From Nocardia sp. CC227C (GTDB lineage Bacteria; Actinomycetota; Actinomycetes; Mycobacteriales; Mycobacteriaceae): a stretch of DNA of 64,000 nucleotides. Shown in pieces: positions 55,741 through 64,000 of this stretch. A program made the translations under genes and the position numbers. The notes under the pieces are model-generated. The model was given only the letters and a program-made list of their open reading frames with translations. It was not told the origin of the DNA and ran no database searches. Numbering within the stretch: the first letter of the stretch is position 1; every line of letters begins with the position of its first letter. Where the stretch lies: NCBI RefSeq assembly GCF_030767025.1, contig NZ_JASITE010000004.1, positions 248,001 through 312,000 on the forward strand. The letters are read 5' to 3'.

Positions 55741-57228
55741 GTGCCGAAACACCTTGTCGACAAGGGTTTTGCCAGTCCGCGCATTGCAGTCGTCGGAGCC
55801 GGGATCTCCGGTATCGCCGCGGCCGTCACGCTGCGGCGGGCCGGATTCGAGAACTTCACCATCTACGAGAAGGGCCCCGACTACGGCGGCACCTGGCGCG
55901 ACAACACCTATCCGGGCCTGGTGTGTGACGTGCCGTCGCGGTACTACCAGTTCACCTTCGCCCTGAATCCCGAATGGACGCGGCTGTATTCGACCGGGGC
56001 GGAGATCAAGGCATACCTGTGCCGTGTAGCGCGGGAACGAGACCTGGACCGCCGCACCCGGTTCGGCGTCGAGGTGACCGGTGCGGAGTACACCGGAGCG
56101 GGCTGGCGGGTCACGCTGTCGACCGGTGAGGTCGACCACTGCGACTTCGTGCTGTGCGCCACCGGGTTTCTGCGCGACCCGAACGTGCCGGACATCCCCG
56201 GACTGGCGTCGTTCACCGGCCCCGTCATGCATTCGGCGCGTTGGGATCACGGCGTCGACCTGACCGGCAAGCACATCGGCGTGATCGGAACCGGCTCCAC
56301 CGGAACCCAATTGGTGAGCGCGCTGGCCGGGCGGGTGCCGCGCGTGGTGCTGTTCCAGCGCACGCCGCAGTGGATTCTGCCGACCGTGAATCGCGAGTAC
56401 TCGGCGGCGGCCAAGGCGGTGTACCGGCGCGTGCCCGCCCTCGGCAGGCTCGCGTACGGCGGCAATCGCGCTGTCTTCGCGCTGTTCTCGCGCGGTCTGG
56501 TGCGGCCCGGGCCGGTGCGGCGGTTGGTCCAGTGGGTGGCGGCGCGCAATCTGCGCACGGTGCACGATCCGGAACTGCGGCGGCGGCTGACCCCCGACTA
56601 CCAGGCCATGTGCAAGCGCCTGGTGGTCTCCGACCGCTTCTACGCGGCCGTGCAGCGGGCGGACGTCGAACTGGTCACCGCCGGTATCGACCGGATTCTG
56701 CCGGACGGCGTGCGCACCACCGACGGTTCCGAACACCGCCTCGACATCCTGGTGCTGGCAACGGGATTCGACGCGCACGCCTATATGCGCCCGATGGCGA
56801 TCACCGGCCACGGCGGACGTACCCTGGACCAGGTCTGGGAGCGGGGTCCACGCGCCTTCGAGGGCATGATGCTGCCCGACTTCCCGAATCTGTTCATGCT
56901 CGTCGGCCCGCACAGCCCCGTCGCGAACCACCCGCTCACCGCGGTCGCCGAGGCCCAGTCCGACCGCATCGTGCACTGGCTGCGCCGCTGGCGCGCAGGC
57001 GAATTCACCGCCGTCGCGCCGACTCCGGCGGCCACCGACCGCTACAACGCCCGCCTGCGCGCCGCCGCGCCCGGCACGGTCTGGACCACCGGCTGCCGCA
57101 GCTGGTACCTCGGCGAGGACGGCCTCCCCGAAGTGTGGCCGGGCAGCCCCGGAGCCTACGAGAAACTCATCCGCCGCACACCCACCGCAACCGACTACGT
57201 ACTGAATCCCGCGATGAGTCGGCAGTGA
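55741..57228 (+). CDS. Baeyer-Villiger-type flavin monooxygenase
   Basis: A 495-residue FAD/NADPH enzyme: FAD motif IAVVGAGISGIAAAV, NADPH motif HIGVIGTGSTGTQLV, and the BVMO fingerprint between them, FTGPVMHSARWD (FxGxxxHxxxW[PD]). It inserts oxygen next to a ketone carbonyl. GTG 55741 has GAGGAG 8 bp upstream; GTG 55711 lies inside the operator-like repeats. Full family length. Confidence 0.9.
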   Translation: MPKHLVDKGFASPRIAVVGAGISGIAAAVTLRRAGFENFTIYEKGPDYGGTWRDNTYPGLVCDVPSRYYQFTFALNPEWTRLYSTGAEIKAYLCRVARERDLDRRTRFGVEVTGAEYTGAGWRVTLSTGEVDHCDFVLCATGFLRDPNVPDIPGLASFTGPVMHSARWDHGVDLTGKHIGVIGTGSTGTQLVSALAGRVPRVVLFQRTPQWILPTVNREYSAAAKAVYRRVPALGRLAYGGNRAVFALFSRGLVRPGPVRRLVQWVAARNLRTVHDPELRRRLTPDYQAMCKRLVVSDRFYAAVQRADVELVTAGIDRILPDGVRTTDGSEHRLDILVLATGFDAHAYMRPMAITGHGGRTLDQVWERGPRAFEGMMLPDFPNLFMLVGPHSPVANHPLTAVAEAQSDRIVHWLRRWRAGEFTAVAPTPAATDRYNARLRAAAPGTVWTTGCRSWYLGEDGLPEVWPGSPGAYEKLIRRTPTATDYVLNPAMSRQ

Positions 57229-57527
57229 ACCAGCGAGGCGGCCGGTACCGATCCCGCCACCACACCGAGCTTCCCACCGCTACAGGCCCCACCCGCCAGC
57301 GGCGAGCGCCACGGGCGAGCGCTAGGGCTCGAACGACACCCACCCGCGCGAGCCAGACCGCTCGGACAACCGGCCCCACCGCACCCGGACCGCTGCGCTC
57401 GTGCAGCCCGCGCCAGGGCGCAGGGTGGACAAGCGCAGCACAGTCCGACCAGGCGCAGCTTCAACGAGACCTCCGGAGCCGCTGACACGCCCCGCCCGGC
57501 ACCCATCCGGCTGCCCGGCAACCACTG

Positions 57528-57830
57528 CTATCCCGCACTCCGCCCGGCGATCTCCGCGTGCTCCCCGAGTTCCAACTCGATGAACGCCCCGATCATGGCC
57601 CGCCACACCGACTCCGCCACCTCGGGCGCGAGCCCGCCCGCGCGCGCCCGCTCCCGGGCCAGCCCCACCACCCGCTCCACCCGGTCGGGCGCGCGTACGG
57701 CCTGTTCGTCGGTTTTGAAGCGCGCGGCGGTTCGCACCAGCCGCTGACGTTCGGCGAGCAATCCGATCAGCTCCGCATCGAGCGTGTCGATGCGGGCACG
57801 GACCTGGTCGAGCGATTCGAGATCGGACAT
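57528..57830 (-). CDS. chorismate mutase, AroQ class
   Basis: A 100-residue all-helical protein: ARIDTLDAELIGLLAERQRL is helix 1 with the catalytic Arg near residue 12; Lys39 in RFKTDEQAVRAPDR and ERARAGGLAPEVAESVWRAM complete the AroQ layout. It converts chorismate to prephenate, or is a related pyruvate lyase. It lies 12 bp past the TetR stop on the same strand. The region 57229-57527 to its left shows no gene. Confidence 0.85.
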   Translation of the reverse strand: MSDLESLDQVRARIDTLDAELIGLLAERQRLVRTAARFKTDEQAVRAPDRVERVVGLARERARAGGLAPEVAESVWRAMIGAFIELELGEHAEIAGRSAG

Positions 57831-57841
57831 GATGGGCGACC

Positions 57842-58462
57842 CTAATGCCCCGCGACCACGCGACTCACCAGCGGGGCCACGAATTCCTCGAGCATGGCGC
57901 GCTCATCGGCCTCGTCCCGGCCGGGCGCGGCCAGCAGCGACACGATCACGCGGGTCAGCCAGCGCGCCAGGCGTCCGCGCTCCTCGAGATCGATGACCGC
58001 GGTCGCGAACAGCCCACCGGCGATGGCCTCGATCACCTCCGAGTCCTGGCTGATCCGACCGGTGGAACCGGACTCCCCGGGCCGGAACCACGCCATCAGC
58101 ACCGGATCCGCACGCACCTCCCGCACCGCCGTCAGCATGGCGGTCACGACCTGTTCGGCGGCATCGTCGACCGTTTTCACCTCGGCGAACACCCGCGCGG
58201 CGATCCGCCGCGCCTCCCGGTGCACGAACGCCAGCCGCACCGCCTGCCGATTCTCGAAGTACCGGTACAGCGTGGCCCGCGAACATCCGGCCGCCTTGGC
58301 GATGTCCCCCATGCCCACGGCTCCCGGCCCGCGCTCGGCGAACAGTCGCGCCGCGGCGTCGAGTATGCGCTCGGCCGCCAGATCGGCCCGCTGCTCCGAC
58401 AGCCAGTCCCGGCCTGCGCGGTTGTCCTTCGCCATAGCCGCCGAGCGTATGCGATCGCTCAT
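57842..58462 (-). CDS. TetR-family regulator
   Basis: A 206-residue protein: N-terminal helix-turn-helix RILDAAARLFAERG…GMGDIAKAAGCSRATLYRYF (about residues 35-75) and a helical ligand domain. ATG 58462 is preceded by GGACGGTG; ATG 58435 is an alternative, and neither has a clear Shine-Dalgarno. It follows the P450 gene by 13 bp on the same strand; control of the P450 is possible, though the P450 promoter carries a KstR-type site. Confidence 0.85.
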   Translation of the reverse strand: MSDRIRSAAMAKDNRAGRDWLSEQRADLAAERILDAAARLFAERGPGAVGMGDIAKAAGCSRATLYRYFENRQAVRLAFVHREARRIAARVFAEVKTVDDAAEQVVTAMLTAVREVRADPVLMAWFRPGESGSTGRISQDSEVIEAIAGGLFATAVIDLEERGRLARWLTRVIVSLLAAPGRDEADERAMLEEFVAPLVSRVVAGH

Positions 58463-58475
58463 CGGCACCGTCCGG

Positions 58476-59702
58476 TCACACGGCCCGGAACGGCACACTG
58501 ACCGGCCAGCGCACGTAGTTGCCGTCCGACCACCGCACCCCGTCCAGGTCGACGCCGAACTCCGGGCAGCGCGCCAGCAGCTCCTCGAGCGCGACCCGGG
58601 CCTGCATGCGCGCGGCGGCCGCGCCGAGGCAGTGATGGTGGCCGTGGCTGAAGGTCAGGATGCGCTTGGGCTGGCGACGGATGTCGAGTTCGCCCGCGGT
58701 GGGTCCGAATTCGCGCTCGTCCCGATTGGCGGACGCGTAGAGCAGCAGCACCTTGCGCCCGGCCGGGATGGTGGTGCCGTGCAGTTCGACGTCCCGGGTG
58801 GCGGTCCGCGCCAGACCCTGTACGGGCGAGGTCATCCGGAGGAATTCCTCCACCGCGTCCGGAATCAGCTCCGGATTCGCCGCGAGCCGGGCGCGCTGCT
58901 CCGGATACCGGTGCAGCAGTTGGACGGCCCCGCCGAGATTGCCCGTGGTGGTGTCGTTGCCACCGGTGATCATGGTGAAGGCGAAGCCGAGAATCGCGAG
59001 GACGCCTTCGTCGTCCCCGTCCGCCCCCAGCCCGGAGGCCAGCAGGTGCGAGATGGTGTCGTCCTCGGGCCGGCCGCGGCGGCGAGCGATGAGTTCGGCG
59101 AAGTAGCCCACCATTTCGCCCAGCGCCGAGGGCATTTCCGCACCGGCGGCGAGCTTCGCGCCGTCCACCGCACCGCCGACGATGGCGTGGGTCCATTCGT
59201 CGAACTTCTCCCGATCCGCCTCCGGCACACCGAGATAGTGGGCGACCACCATGGTCGGCAGTGGTTTGAACAGTTCCGCGACAATGTCTCCGGACCCGGC
59301 CGCCCGCAGTCGCTCGATCCGTTCCACCACGAAGGCCCGCACCGCGGGTTCCACCGAATTGACCTGGCGCGGTGTGAATCCGCCCGCGACCCGCCGTCGG
59401 AAGTCGGTGTGCTCGGGTGGATCCATGAAGACGAACGGCTTGATCGGTATGCCCGCGGCCTCGAGGTTCAGATAGTCCACGGTCAGCCCGGAGGCGGAAG
59501 AGTAGGTCTGCGGATCGCGGGCCGCCGCGTACACGTCGGCGTGGCGCGAGAGCACGTAGAAGTCCTCCGACTCACGTCCCGCCGGAAGCACCCGGTGCAC
59601 GGGATCGCGGTCCCGCAGCGCGGTGTACATCGGCCAGGGATCGCGCCAGCTCGCTCCCGACATCAGCTCGAACCGGACCGCCTGAGACGCCATTGAACTC
59701 AT
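58476..59702 (-). CDS. cytochrome P450
   Basis: A 408-residue soluble P450: haem-binding FSHGHHHCLGAAAARMQ (Cys), I-helix MITGGNDTTTGN with the acid/Thr pair, and ExxR in EEFLRMTSP. It hydroxylates a lipophilic substrate with electrons from ferredoxin. The KstR-type operator suggests a sterol or steroid-related substrate. ATG 59702 lies 33 bp after the operator; the open frame extends to 59921 but would read through the operator, so I reject upstream starts. Confidence 0.92.
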   Translation of the reverse strand: MSSMASQAVRFELMSGASWRDPWPMYTALRDRDPVHRVLPAGRESEDFYVLSRHADVYAAARDPQTYSSASGLTVDYLNLEAAGIPIKPFVFMDPPEHTDFRRRVAGGFTPRQVNSVEPAVRAFVVERIERLRAAGSGDIVAELFKPLPTMVVAHYLGVPEADREKFDEWTHAIVGGAVDGAKLAAGAEMPSALGEMVGYFAELIARRRGRPEDDTISHLLASGLGADGDDEGVLAILGFAFTMITGGNDTTTGNLGGAVQLLHRYPEQRARLAANPELIPDAVEEFLRMTSPVQGLARTATRDVELHGTTIPAGRKVLLLYASANRDEREFGPTAGELDIRRQPKRILTFSHGHHHCLGAAAARMQARVALEELLARCPEFGVDLDGVRWSDGNYVRWPVSVPFRAV

Positions 59703-59735
59703 GAATCGACGGTAAGACAGATTGCCAATTCTGTC

Positions 59736-59749
59736 TAGAACGTGTTTCA
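59736..59749. promoter_or_regulatory. KstR-type operator
   Basis: TAGAACGTGTTTCA read on the plus strand agrees with TnnAACnnGTTnnA at every fixed base, 33 bp upstream of the P450 start. Confidence 0.7.
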
Positions 59750-59855
59750 TTACCGCGCTGTCGTCTCGGGCCGATTCGACTCCCGAATCCGGCCGAGCCC
59801 CCGGCGGACCGGCATCGGCCGCGCGACCCCCGCGGTCGTCGGCTAGCCTGGCGGC

Positions 59856-60380
59856 GTGTTCCTGGTCCAGGCTGTCGTCGCACGCGTGCCGAGCCGAATG
59901 CTGTCGCTGTTGGTTCGCCACGCGGAACTGCTGAAGTTCCTGTCCGTCGGCGCGATCGCCTTCGTCACCACGGTCGTGCTCTTCTTCGGCCTGAAGTGGA
60001 CCGTCCTACAGGAGAAGCCGGTCACCGCGAATGTGATCGCGGTCCTGCTCGCCACGGTGCTGTCCTACATCCTCAACCGCGAATGGGCCTTCACCGCGCG
60101 GGGCGGCCGGGAGCGCCGCCACGAGGCGGCGCTGTTCTTCCTGGTGGCCGGAATCGGCATGGTGATCAACCAGCTGCCGCTGGCGGTGTCCAGCTATGTC
60201 TTCCAACTGCGCACCCCGCACGTCTCCCTGCTGGTGGAGAACATCGCCGATTTCATCAGCGCCTCGATTATCGGCACCCTGCTCGCCACGGTGTTCCGCT
60301 GGTGGGCCATGCGCCGATACGTCTTCCCGCACACCGTGGTTCCCGATCTCGAACGCGAGGATCCGGTCCGGCGGCGTTGA
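59856..60380 (+). CDS. GtrA-family membrane protein
   Basis: A 174-residue protein with four membrane spans of the GtrA family: LLKFLSVGAIAFVTTVVLFF, VIAVLLATVLSYILNREWAF (with the conserved Asn-Arg), ALFFLVAGIGMVINQLPL and ISASIIGTLLATVFRWWAMR. Members flip or handle polyprenyl-linked sugars for cell-wall arabinogalactan or O-antigen. GTG 59856. Convergent with the amidase gene ending at 60388. Confidence 0.88.
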   Translation: MFLVQAVVARVPSRMLSLLVRHAELLKFLSVGAIAFVTTVVLFFGLKWTVLQEKPVTANVIAVLLATVLSYILNREWAFTARGGRERRHEAALFFLVAGIGMVINQLPLAVSSYVFQLRTPHVSLLVENIADFISASIIGTLLATVFRWWAMRRYVFPHTVVPDLEREDPVRRR

Positions 60381-60387
60381 GGCGCGG

Positions 60388-61890
60388 CTAGTCGGCGGCG
60401 GTCACGACGCCGAGGTTGTCCGGATGCCGGTCGAACCACGGTCGGGCGGTTTCGATTTCGGCCGCCAGTTGCAGCAGCAGGTACTCGGCTCCCGTGGGTC
60501 CGACGAACTGGACGCCCAGCGGCACGCCGGTTTCCGTCCAGTGCGTCGGCACGCTCATGGCGGGGCGGCCGGTGATGTTGGCCAGTTGTGTGAACGGCAC
60601 CGCCGACAGGTTAGAGGTCACCAGATCGACGTAGAAATCGGTGCGGGAGAGCAGCTTTCCCGCGCCGAGGCGCAACAGCGGCGGCAGCACGGTGTCGGCG
60701 AGCGCGGGCGTGCGATGCTGCCCGATCCGCAGCGGCGGCGTGGCGAGGGTTGGGGTGAGCAGCAGGTCGTAGGTGTCGTGGAAGTCGGCGAGCGCGCGGG
60801 TGTAGGTGTTCCAGCGCGCGTGCGCCGCCATGAGTTCCGGGCCGGTCACCGCACGGCCGACGGCGGCGAGCACCTGGGTGTCGATATCGAACTCCGTCGG
60901 CGACGCCCCGCTCACCTCGCAGGCGACCGCCAGCTCCGCGGCGGCCATGGCGGTCCAGGCGGTCATGAAATCCATGGCCATCCGCGTGCCGTCGATCGCG
61001 GGCGCGGCGGGTTCGACGGTGTGCCCGAGGCCCTCCAGCAGGCGCGCGGCGTCCGCCACCGCTCGCAGGGCCTCGGCGTCCACCGGTGAGCCCGTGGGTG
61101 ATTCGCAGGTGTAGCCGATGCGCAGCCGACGCGGCGGTTCGGCGACGGCGTCGCGATAGGGCCGATCCGGGCGGGCCACCGTGTACGGCGCGCCGCGATC
61201 GGGCCGACTCAGGATGTCGAGCATGACCGCCGAATCGCGGACGCTGCGCGCCACGACGCCATCGGTGACCGCGCCGAACAGCAGGTCTCCGTAGAGCGGT
61301 CCGCTGGAGATGAGCCCGCGACCCGCCTTGAGGCCGAACAATCCGGTGCAGGCGGCGGGAATGCGGATCGAACCGCCGCCGTCGCTGGCCCCGGCCACCG
61401 GGACGATGCCCGCCGCGACCGCCGCCGCCGAGCCGCCGGATGAACCGCCGGGGGTGCGGGTGGGGTCCCAAGGATTGCGGGTGGACCCGAAGGTGCGGGT
61501 CTCCACGACCGCCTTGCTGCCGAATTCCGAGGTGGTGGTCTTGCCGAAGATGACGAGACCGGCGTCGAGCCAGCGCTGTACGACCGTGCTGTGCCGTCGG
61601 GCGGTGACTCGGCGCAGTGGTCCGGTGCCGCCGGAGGTGGGGTATCCGGCGTAGTCCTGCCCGAGATCCTTGATCAGGAACGGCACCCCGGCCAGCGTGC
61701 CGCCGAGCGGTCCCGCGGCGAGCTGTCGGCCATTGCGTTCCATCAGCAGGCTCACGGCGTTGATCACCGGGTCGATCGCGGCACAGCGGTCCAGCGCCAG
61801 CTCCAGCAGGTCGGTCGGGTGCACCTCCCCCCGCTCGACCAGTTCCGCCAGGCCGACCGCGTCGTGGGCGCGGTACTCCTCGAATCGCAT
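60388..61890 (-). CDS. amidase (amidase signature family)
   Basis: A 500-residue hydrolase with the Ser-Ser-Lys catalytic triad: lysine in VPFLIKDLGQ, and the serine-rich GGSSGGSAAAVAAGIVPVAG followed by DGGGSIRIPAACTGLFGLKAG with the nucleophile. It hydrolyses amides, or acts as a GatA-like subunit; the lone genomic setting favours an amidase. ATG 61890 has AAGGAG upstream; earlier starts in the open frame have no homology. Divergent from a TetR gene across 82 bp. Confidence 0.92.
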   Translation of the reverse strand: MRFEEYRAHDAVGLAELVERGEVHPTDLLELALDRCAAIDPVINAVSLLMERNGRQLAAGPLGGTLAGVPFLIKDLGQDYAGYPTSGGTGPLRRVTARRHSTVVQRWLDAGLVIFGKTTTSEFGSKAVVETRTFGSTRNPWDPTRTPGGSSGGSAAAVAAGIVPVAGASDGGGSIRIPAACTGLFGLKAGRGLISSGPLYGDLLFGAVTDGVVARSVRDSAVMLDILSRPDRGAPYTVARPDRPYRDAVAEPPRRLRIGYTCESPTGSPVDAEALRAVADAARLLEGLGHTVEPAAPAIDGTRMAMDFMTAWTAMAAAELAVACEVSGASPTEFDIDTQVLAAVGRAVTGPELMAAHARWNTYTRALADFHDTYDLLLTPTLATPPLRIGQHRTPALADTVLPPLLRLGAGKLLSRTDFYVDLVTSNLSAVPFTQLANITGRPAMSVPTHWTETGVPLGVQFVGPTGAEYLLLQLAAEIETARPWFDRHPDNLGVVTAAD

Positions 61891-61933
61891 ACTCGTCTCC
61901 TTCCCGGGCCTCCCCACCGATAGTAGGCGTACC

Positions 61934-61949
61934 AACCGGTTACGTAACC
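61934..61949. promoter_or_regulatory. operator-like palindromes between amidase and TetR genes
   Basis: AACCGGTT (61934-61941) overlaps GGTTACGTAACC (61938-61949, perfect 12-bp palindrome); flanking CCAA…TTGG adds partial symmetry. Position fits autoregulation by the adjacent TetR protein. Confidence 0.6.
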
Positions 61950-61972
61950 ACTTGGAACGGTAAAATTTCCTC

Positions 61973-62590
61973 ATGGCCGATACCGATAAGCTGCCCGCGA
62001 TGACCGAGAAGAGGATCGACGGCCGGGCACTGCGGTTTCGACATCGCCGCCCGGAACTGCTCGCCGCCGCCACCGAGTACGTCCTCGACAACGGCGTGCG
62101 CGACCTCACGCTGCGCCGGGCCGCGCAAGCCCTCGGCGTCAGCCACGCCACCCTCATCCGGCACTTCGCCACCAAGGACGCCCTGCTGGCGGAGGTGCTC
62201 GAACATATCCGCGCCGATTTCGAACAGCGCATCCTCTCCGCGGAGATCCTGCGCGTCGAGTCGGCGGTCGACCTGCTGCGGGCGGCGTGGCGGCATCTGT
62301 GCCAGCCGCGCGAGCAGCGGCAGTTCCTCGTCCTCTTCGAGCTGGTCGCCACCGCCGCGCGCACGCCGAACCATCCCGATGCCCGGCTCGTCACCGACTG
62401 GCTGACGGTGATCGAACGCCAACTGGAGCGGTACGGCTGGCCGCCGGAGAGCGTCGCCCGGACCGCGACCCTGATCCTGGCCCAGGTGCGCGGACTGCAA
62501 CTGGACCTGATCACCACCGGGGATCGCGCCCGCGTGGACGACGCCTTCGAGGCAGTGGTGGATTTCCTGTCGGCAACCCCGTCCGCCTGA
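61973..62590 (+). CDS. TetR-family regulator
   Basis: A 205-residue protein with helix-turn-helix ELLAAATEYVLDNGVRDLTL RRAAQALGVSHATLIRHFATKD (about residues 27-70) and a helical ligand domain with PREQRQFLVLFELVATAART. Probably represses the divergent amidase and itself. ATG 61973. Confidence 0.88.
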   Translation: MADTDKLPAMTEKRIDGRALRFRHRRPELLAAATEYVLDNGVRDLTLRRAAQALGVSHATLIRHFATKDALLAEVLEHIRADFEQRILSAEILRVESAVDLLRAAWRHLCQPREQRQFLVLFELVATAARTPNHPDARLVTDWLTVIERQLERYGWPPESVARTATLILAQVRGLQLDLITTGDRARVDDAFEAVVDFLSATPSA

Positions 62591-62847
62591 AATTCCACAG
62601 CGGCGTGAGCAGGGTCACAGCGCCGGATCGGTTCGCGAAAACACCTGGTAATCAGGGAATTTCACGGCGCCCCCGGGGCCGAGGGCGCGAATAATCGGAT
62701 GAATCGTCGCGGCGTAGGCAGGAATACTGACGCCCGGCCGATGAGTTGTGCCGACTGTTCTCGTCTGCTCAGGTGTAGCGCCCGGACGACATCACCTCGA
62801 CATCCGGCCGCACCGTCTTCCGCTCACGAACGCCCGGAGGTATCCGT

Positions 62848-64000
62848 ATGCCCGCCGACATATCCGCACCGCCGTCGCGCGGATCGGCCCCGACGAACGG
62901 AAAGACGCCGACGGTCATCCGGCTGCTGGTGCTCGCGACCTTCGTGGTGATCCTGAACGAGACCATCATGATCAACGCGATTCCGCGCCTCATGCACGAT
63001 CTCGATGTCACCGAGCGCGCGGCGCAGTGGGTGTCCACCGCGTTCATGCTCACCATGGCGGCGGTCATCCCCGTGACGGGCTGGTTCCTGCAACGGGTGA
63101 GCACCCGGCAGGCGTACGCCATCGCCATGGGCGTGTTCCTCGCGGGCACCGCGCTCTCCGCCGTCGCGCCGACCTTCGCGGTGCTGCTGCTGGGCCGCGT
63201 CATCCAGGCCGGTGGCACCGCGGTCATGATGCCGCTGCTGATGACCACGCTCATGACGGTGGTGCCCGAACAGGACCGCGGCCGGGTGATGGGCAATGTC
63301 ACCCTCGCCATCTCGGTGGCTCCCGCCATGGGTCCGGTCGTCTCCGGGCTGGTGCTCCAGGTCGGTTCGTGGCGTTGGCTTTTCGTGCTGGTGCTGCCGA
63401 TCGCCGGTGCGGTCACCTGGCTGGGCCTGCGCCGCCTGGAAAACATCGGGGAGCCGCAGACCGGCGATATCGACTGGTTCAGTGTGGCATTCGCGGCCTT
63501 CGGCTTCGGCGGGCTGGTGTACGGCCTGAGCAAGTTCGAGACCGACCATGTCGCGGTTCCGGCTCTGACCGTCGCCGCCGGACTGGCGCTCATCGCGGTG
63601 TTCGCGTTCCGGCAGCTGCGCCTGCAGCGTTCCGGGGCGCCGCTGCTGGATCTGCGAATCCTGTTGTCGGGCACCTACACCAAGGCACTGGTCCTCATGT
63701 CGGTGGCCTTCCTGGCCATGCTCGGCTCGATGATCCTGCTGCCGCTGTACCTGCAGAACCTGCGCCACCTGTCACCGCTGGAGACGGGACTGCTGGTCAT
63801 GCCCGGCGGCCTGGCCATGGGTCTGCTCGGTCCGACCGTCGGCCGTCTGTTCGACCGCTTCGGCGGACGGCCGCTGGTGATTCCCGGCGCCATCGGCGTC
63901 ACCGTGGCGCTGGCCGGTTTCACCCGGATCTCCATGTCCATGCCGTACTGGCAGCTGCTGGCGCTGCACATCCTGCTGATGATCTCGCTCGCGGGCCTGT
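62848..64000 (+). CDS. MFS drug-efflux transporter (EmrB/QacA, DHA2), partial at right edge
   Basis: Starts ATG 62848 with GGAGG 7 bp upstream and runs out of the window after 384 codons, so about 80-100 residues may be missing. LLVLATFVVILNETIMINAI is span 1, GRVIQAGGTAVMMPL motif B, and SVAPAMGPVVSGLVLQVGSW motif C. A 14-span drug/proton antiporter similar in class to the one at 46120-47538. Substrate unknown. The 257 bp upstream hold no gene. Confidence 0.88.
   Translation, partial: MPADISAPPSRGSAPTNGKTPTVIRLLVLATFVVILNETIMINAIPRLMHDLDVTERAAQWVSTAFMLTMAAVIPVTGWFLQRVSTRQAYAIAMGVFLAGTALSAVAPTFAVLLLGRVIQAGGTAVMMPLLMTTLMTVVPEQDRGRVMGNVTLAISVAPAMGPVVSGLVLQVGSWRWLFVLVLPIAGAVTWLGLRRLENIGEPQTGDIDWFSVAFAAFGFGGLVYGLSKFETDHVAVPALTVAAGLALIAVFAFRQLRLQRSGAPLLDLRILLSGTYTKALVLMSVAFLAMLGSMILLPLYLQNLRHLSPLETGLLVMPGGLAMGLLGPTVGRLFDRFGGRPLVIPGAIGVTVALAGFTRISMSMPYWQLLALHILLMISLAGL

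Noticed and set aside
61891..62598. N-terminal extension of the amidase frame to 736 residues
   Set aside because: The extension runs antisense through the TetR gene and the operator; homology and AAGGAG place the start at 61890.

Overview
The window is high-GC actinobacterial DNA (most codons end in G or C, GTG and TTG starts are common) and most likely comes from Nocardia or a close mycolic-acid relative. It encodes mycothiol metabolism (mca), a short Z-isoprenyl diphosphate synthase, F420/LLM and DUF3558 families, and KstR-type sterol operators. From memory, the core gene order (phoH - glyA - coaA - uppS-like - hlyIII - DUF255 - small membrane protein - mca - DUF4307 - greA - metB - cbs - thiolase) is that of Mycobacterium tuberculosis Rv1095 to Rv1074c read in the opposite direction, with strands conserved gene by gene. 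This is the ancestral chromosomal backbone.

Layout. 1-1.94 kb: the end of an integrative element (tail of an unknown gene, a small excisionase, and a tyrosine integrase broken by a frameshift), then a cluster of short direct and inverted repeats that looks like integrase arm sites. 1.9-34 kb: backbone housekeeping genes (PhoH, serine hydroxymethyltransferase, pantothenate kinase, isoprenyl diphosphate synthase, adenylate cyclase, mycothiol conjugate amidase, GreA, transsulfuration enzymes MetB and Cbs, thiolase) interleaved with envelope and secreted proteins. Two local oddities lie here: a 24-bp minisatellite at 13.6-13.85 kb, and a DUF255 thioredoxin-fold gene whose CxxC motif is split by a 24-bp insertion with a stop codon.

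34-41 kb: a VapBC toxin-antitoxin pair, a sterol-type FAD dehydrogenase behind a KstR-like operator, a Bax-inhibitor protein, and a compact operon of tiny overlapping genes diverging from an HTH-TPR regulator. 41-43.9 kb: an AT-richer island made of decayed polymorphic-toxin C-terminal ends (an HNH/Endo VII-type nuclease tail with two frameshifts and a second toxin tail), intact immunity-type genes, and a degenerate second copy of part of the neighbouring cutA-like gene.

44-64 kb: metabolic, transport and regulatory genes: LLM oxidoreductase, rRNA-type methyltransferase, two MFS pumps, a DUF885 hydrolase, RNase Z, a probable copper-responsive DUF6153-DUF305 pair, an amino-acid permease, a divergent alcohol dehydrogenase/Baeyer-Villiger monooxygenase pair, chorismate mutase, two TetR regulators, a cytochrome P450 behind a second KstR-like operator, a GtrA protein and an amidase. 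The two KstR-type sites suggest that the FAD dehydrogenase and the P450 belong to the sterol catabolic regulon. A PHO-box-like array of 11-bp repeats suggests phosphate control of the secreted transglycosylase.
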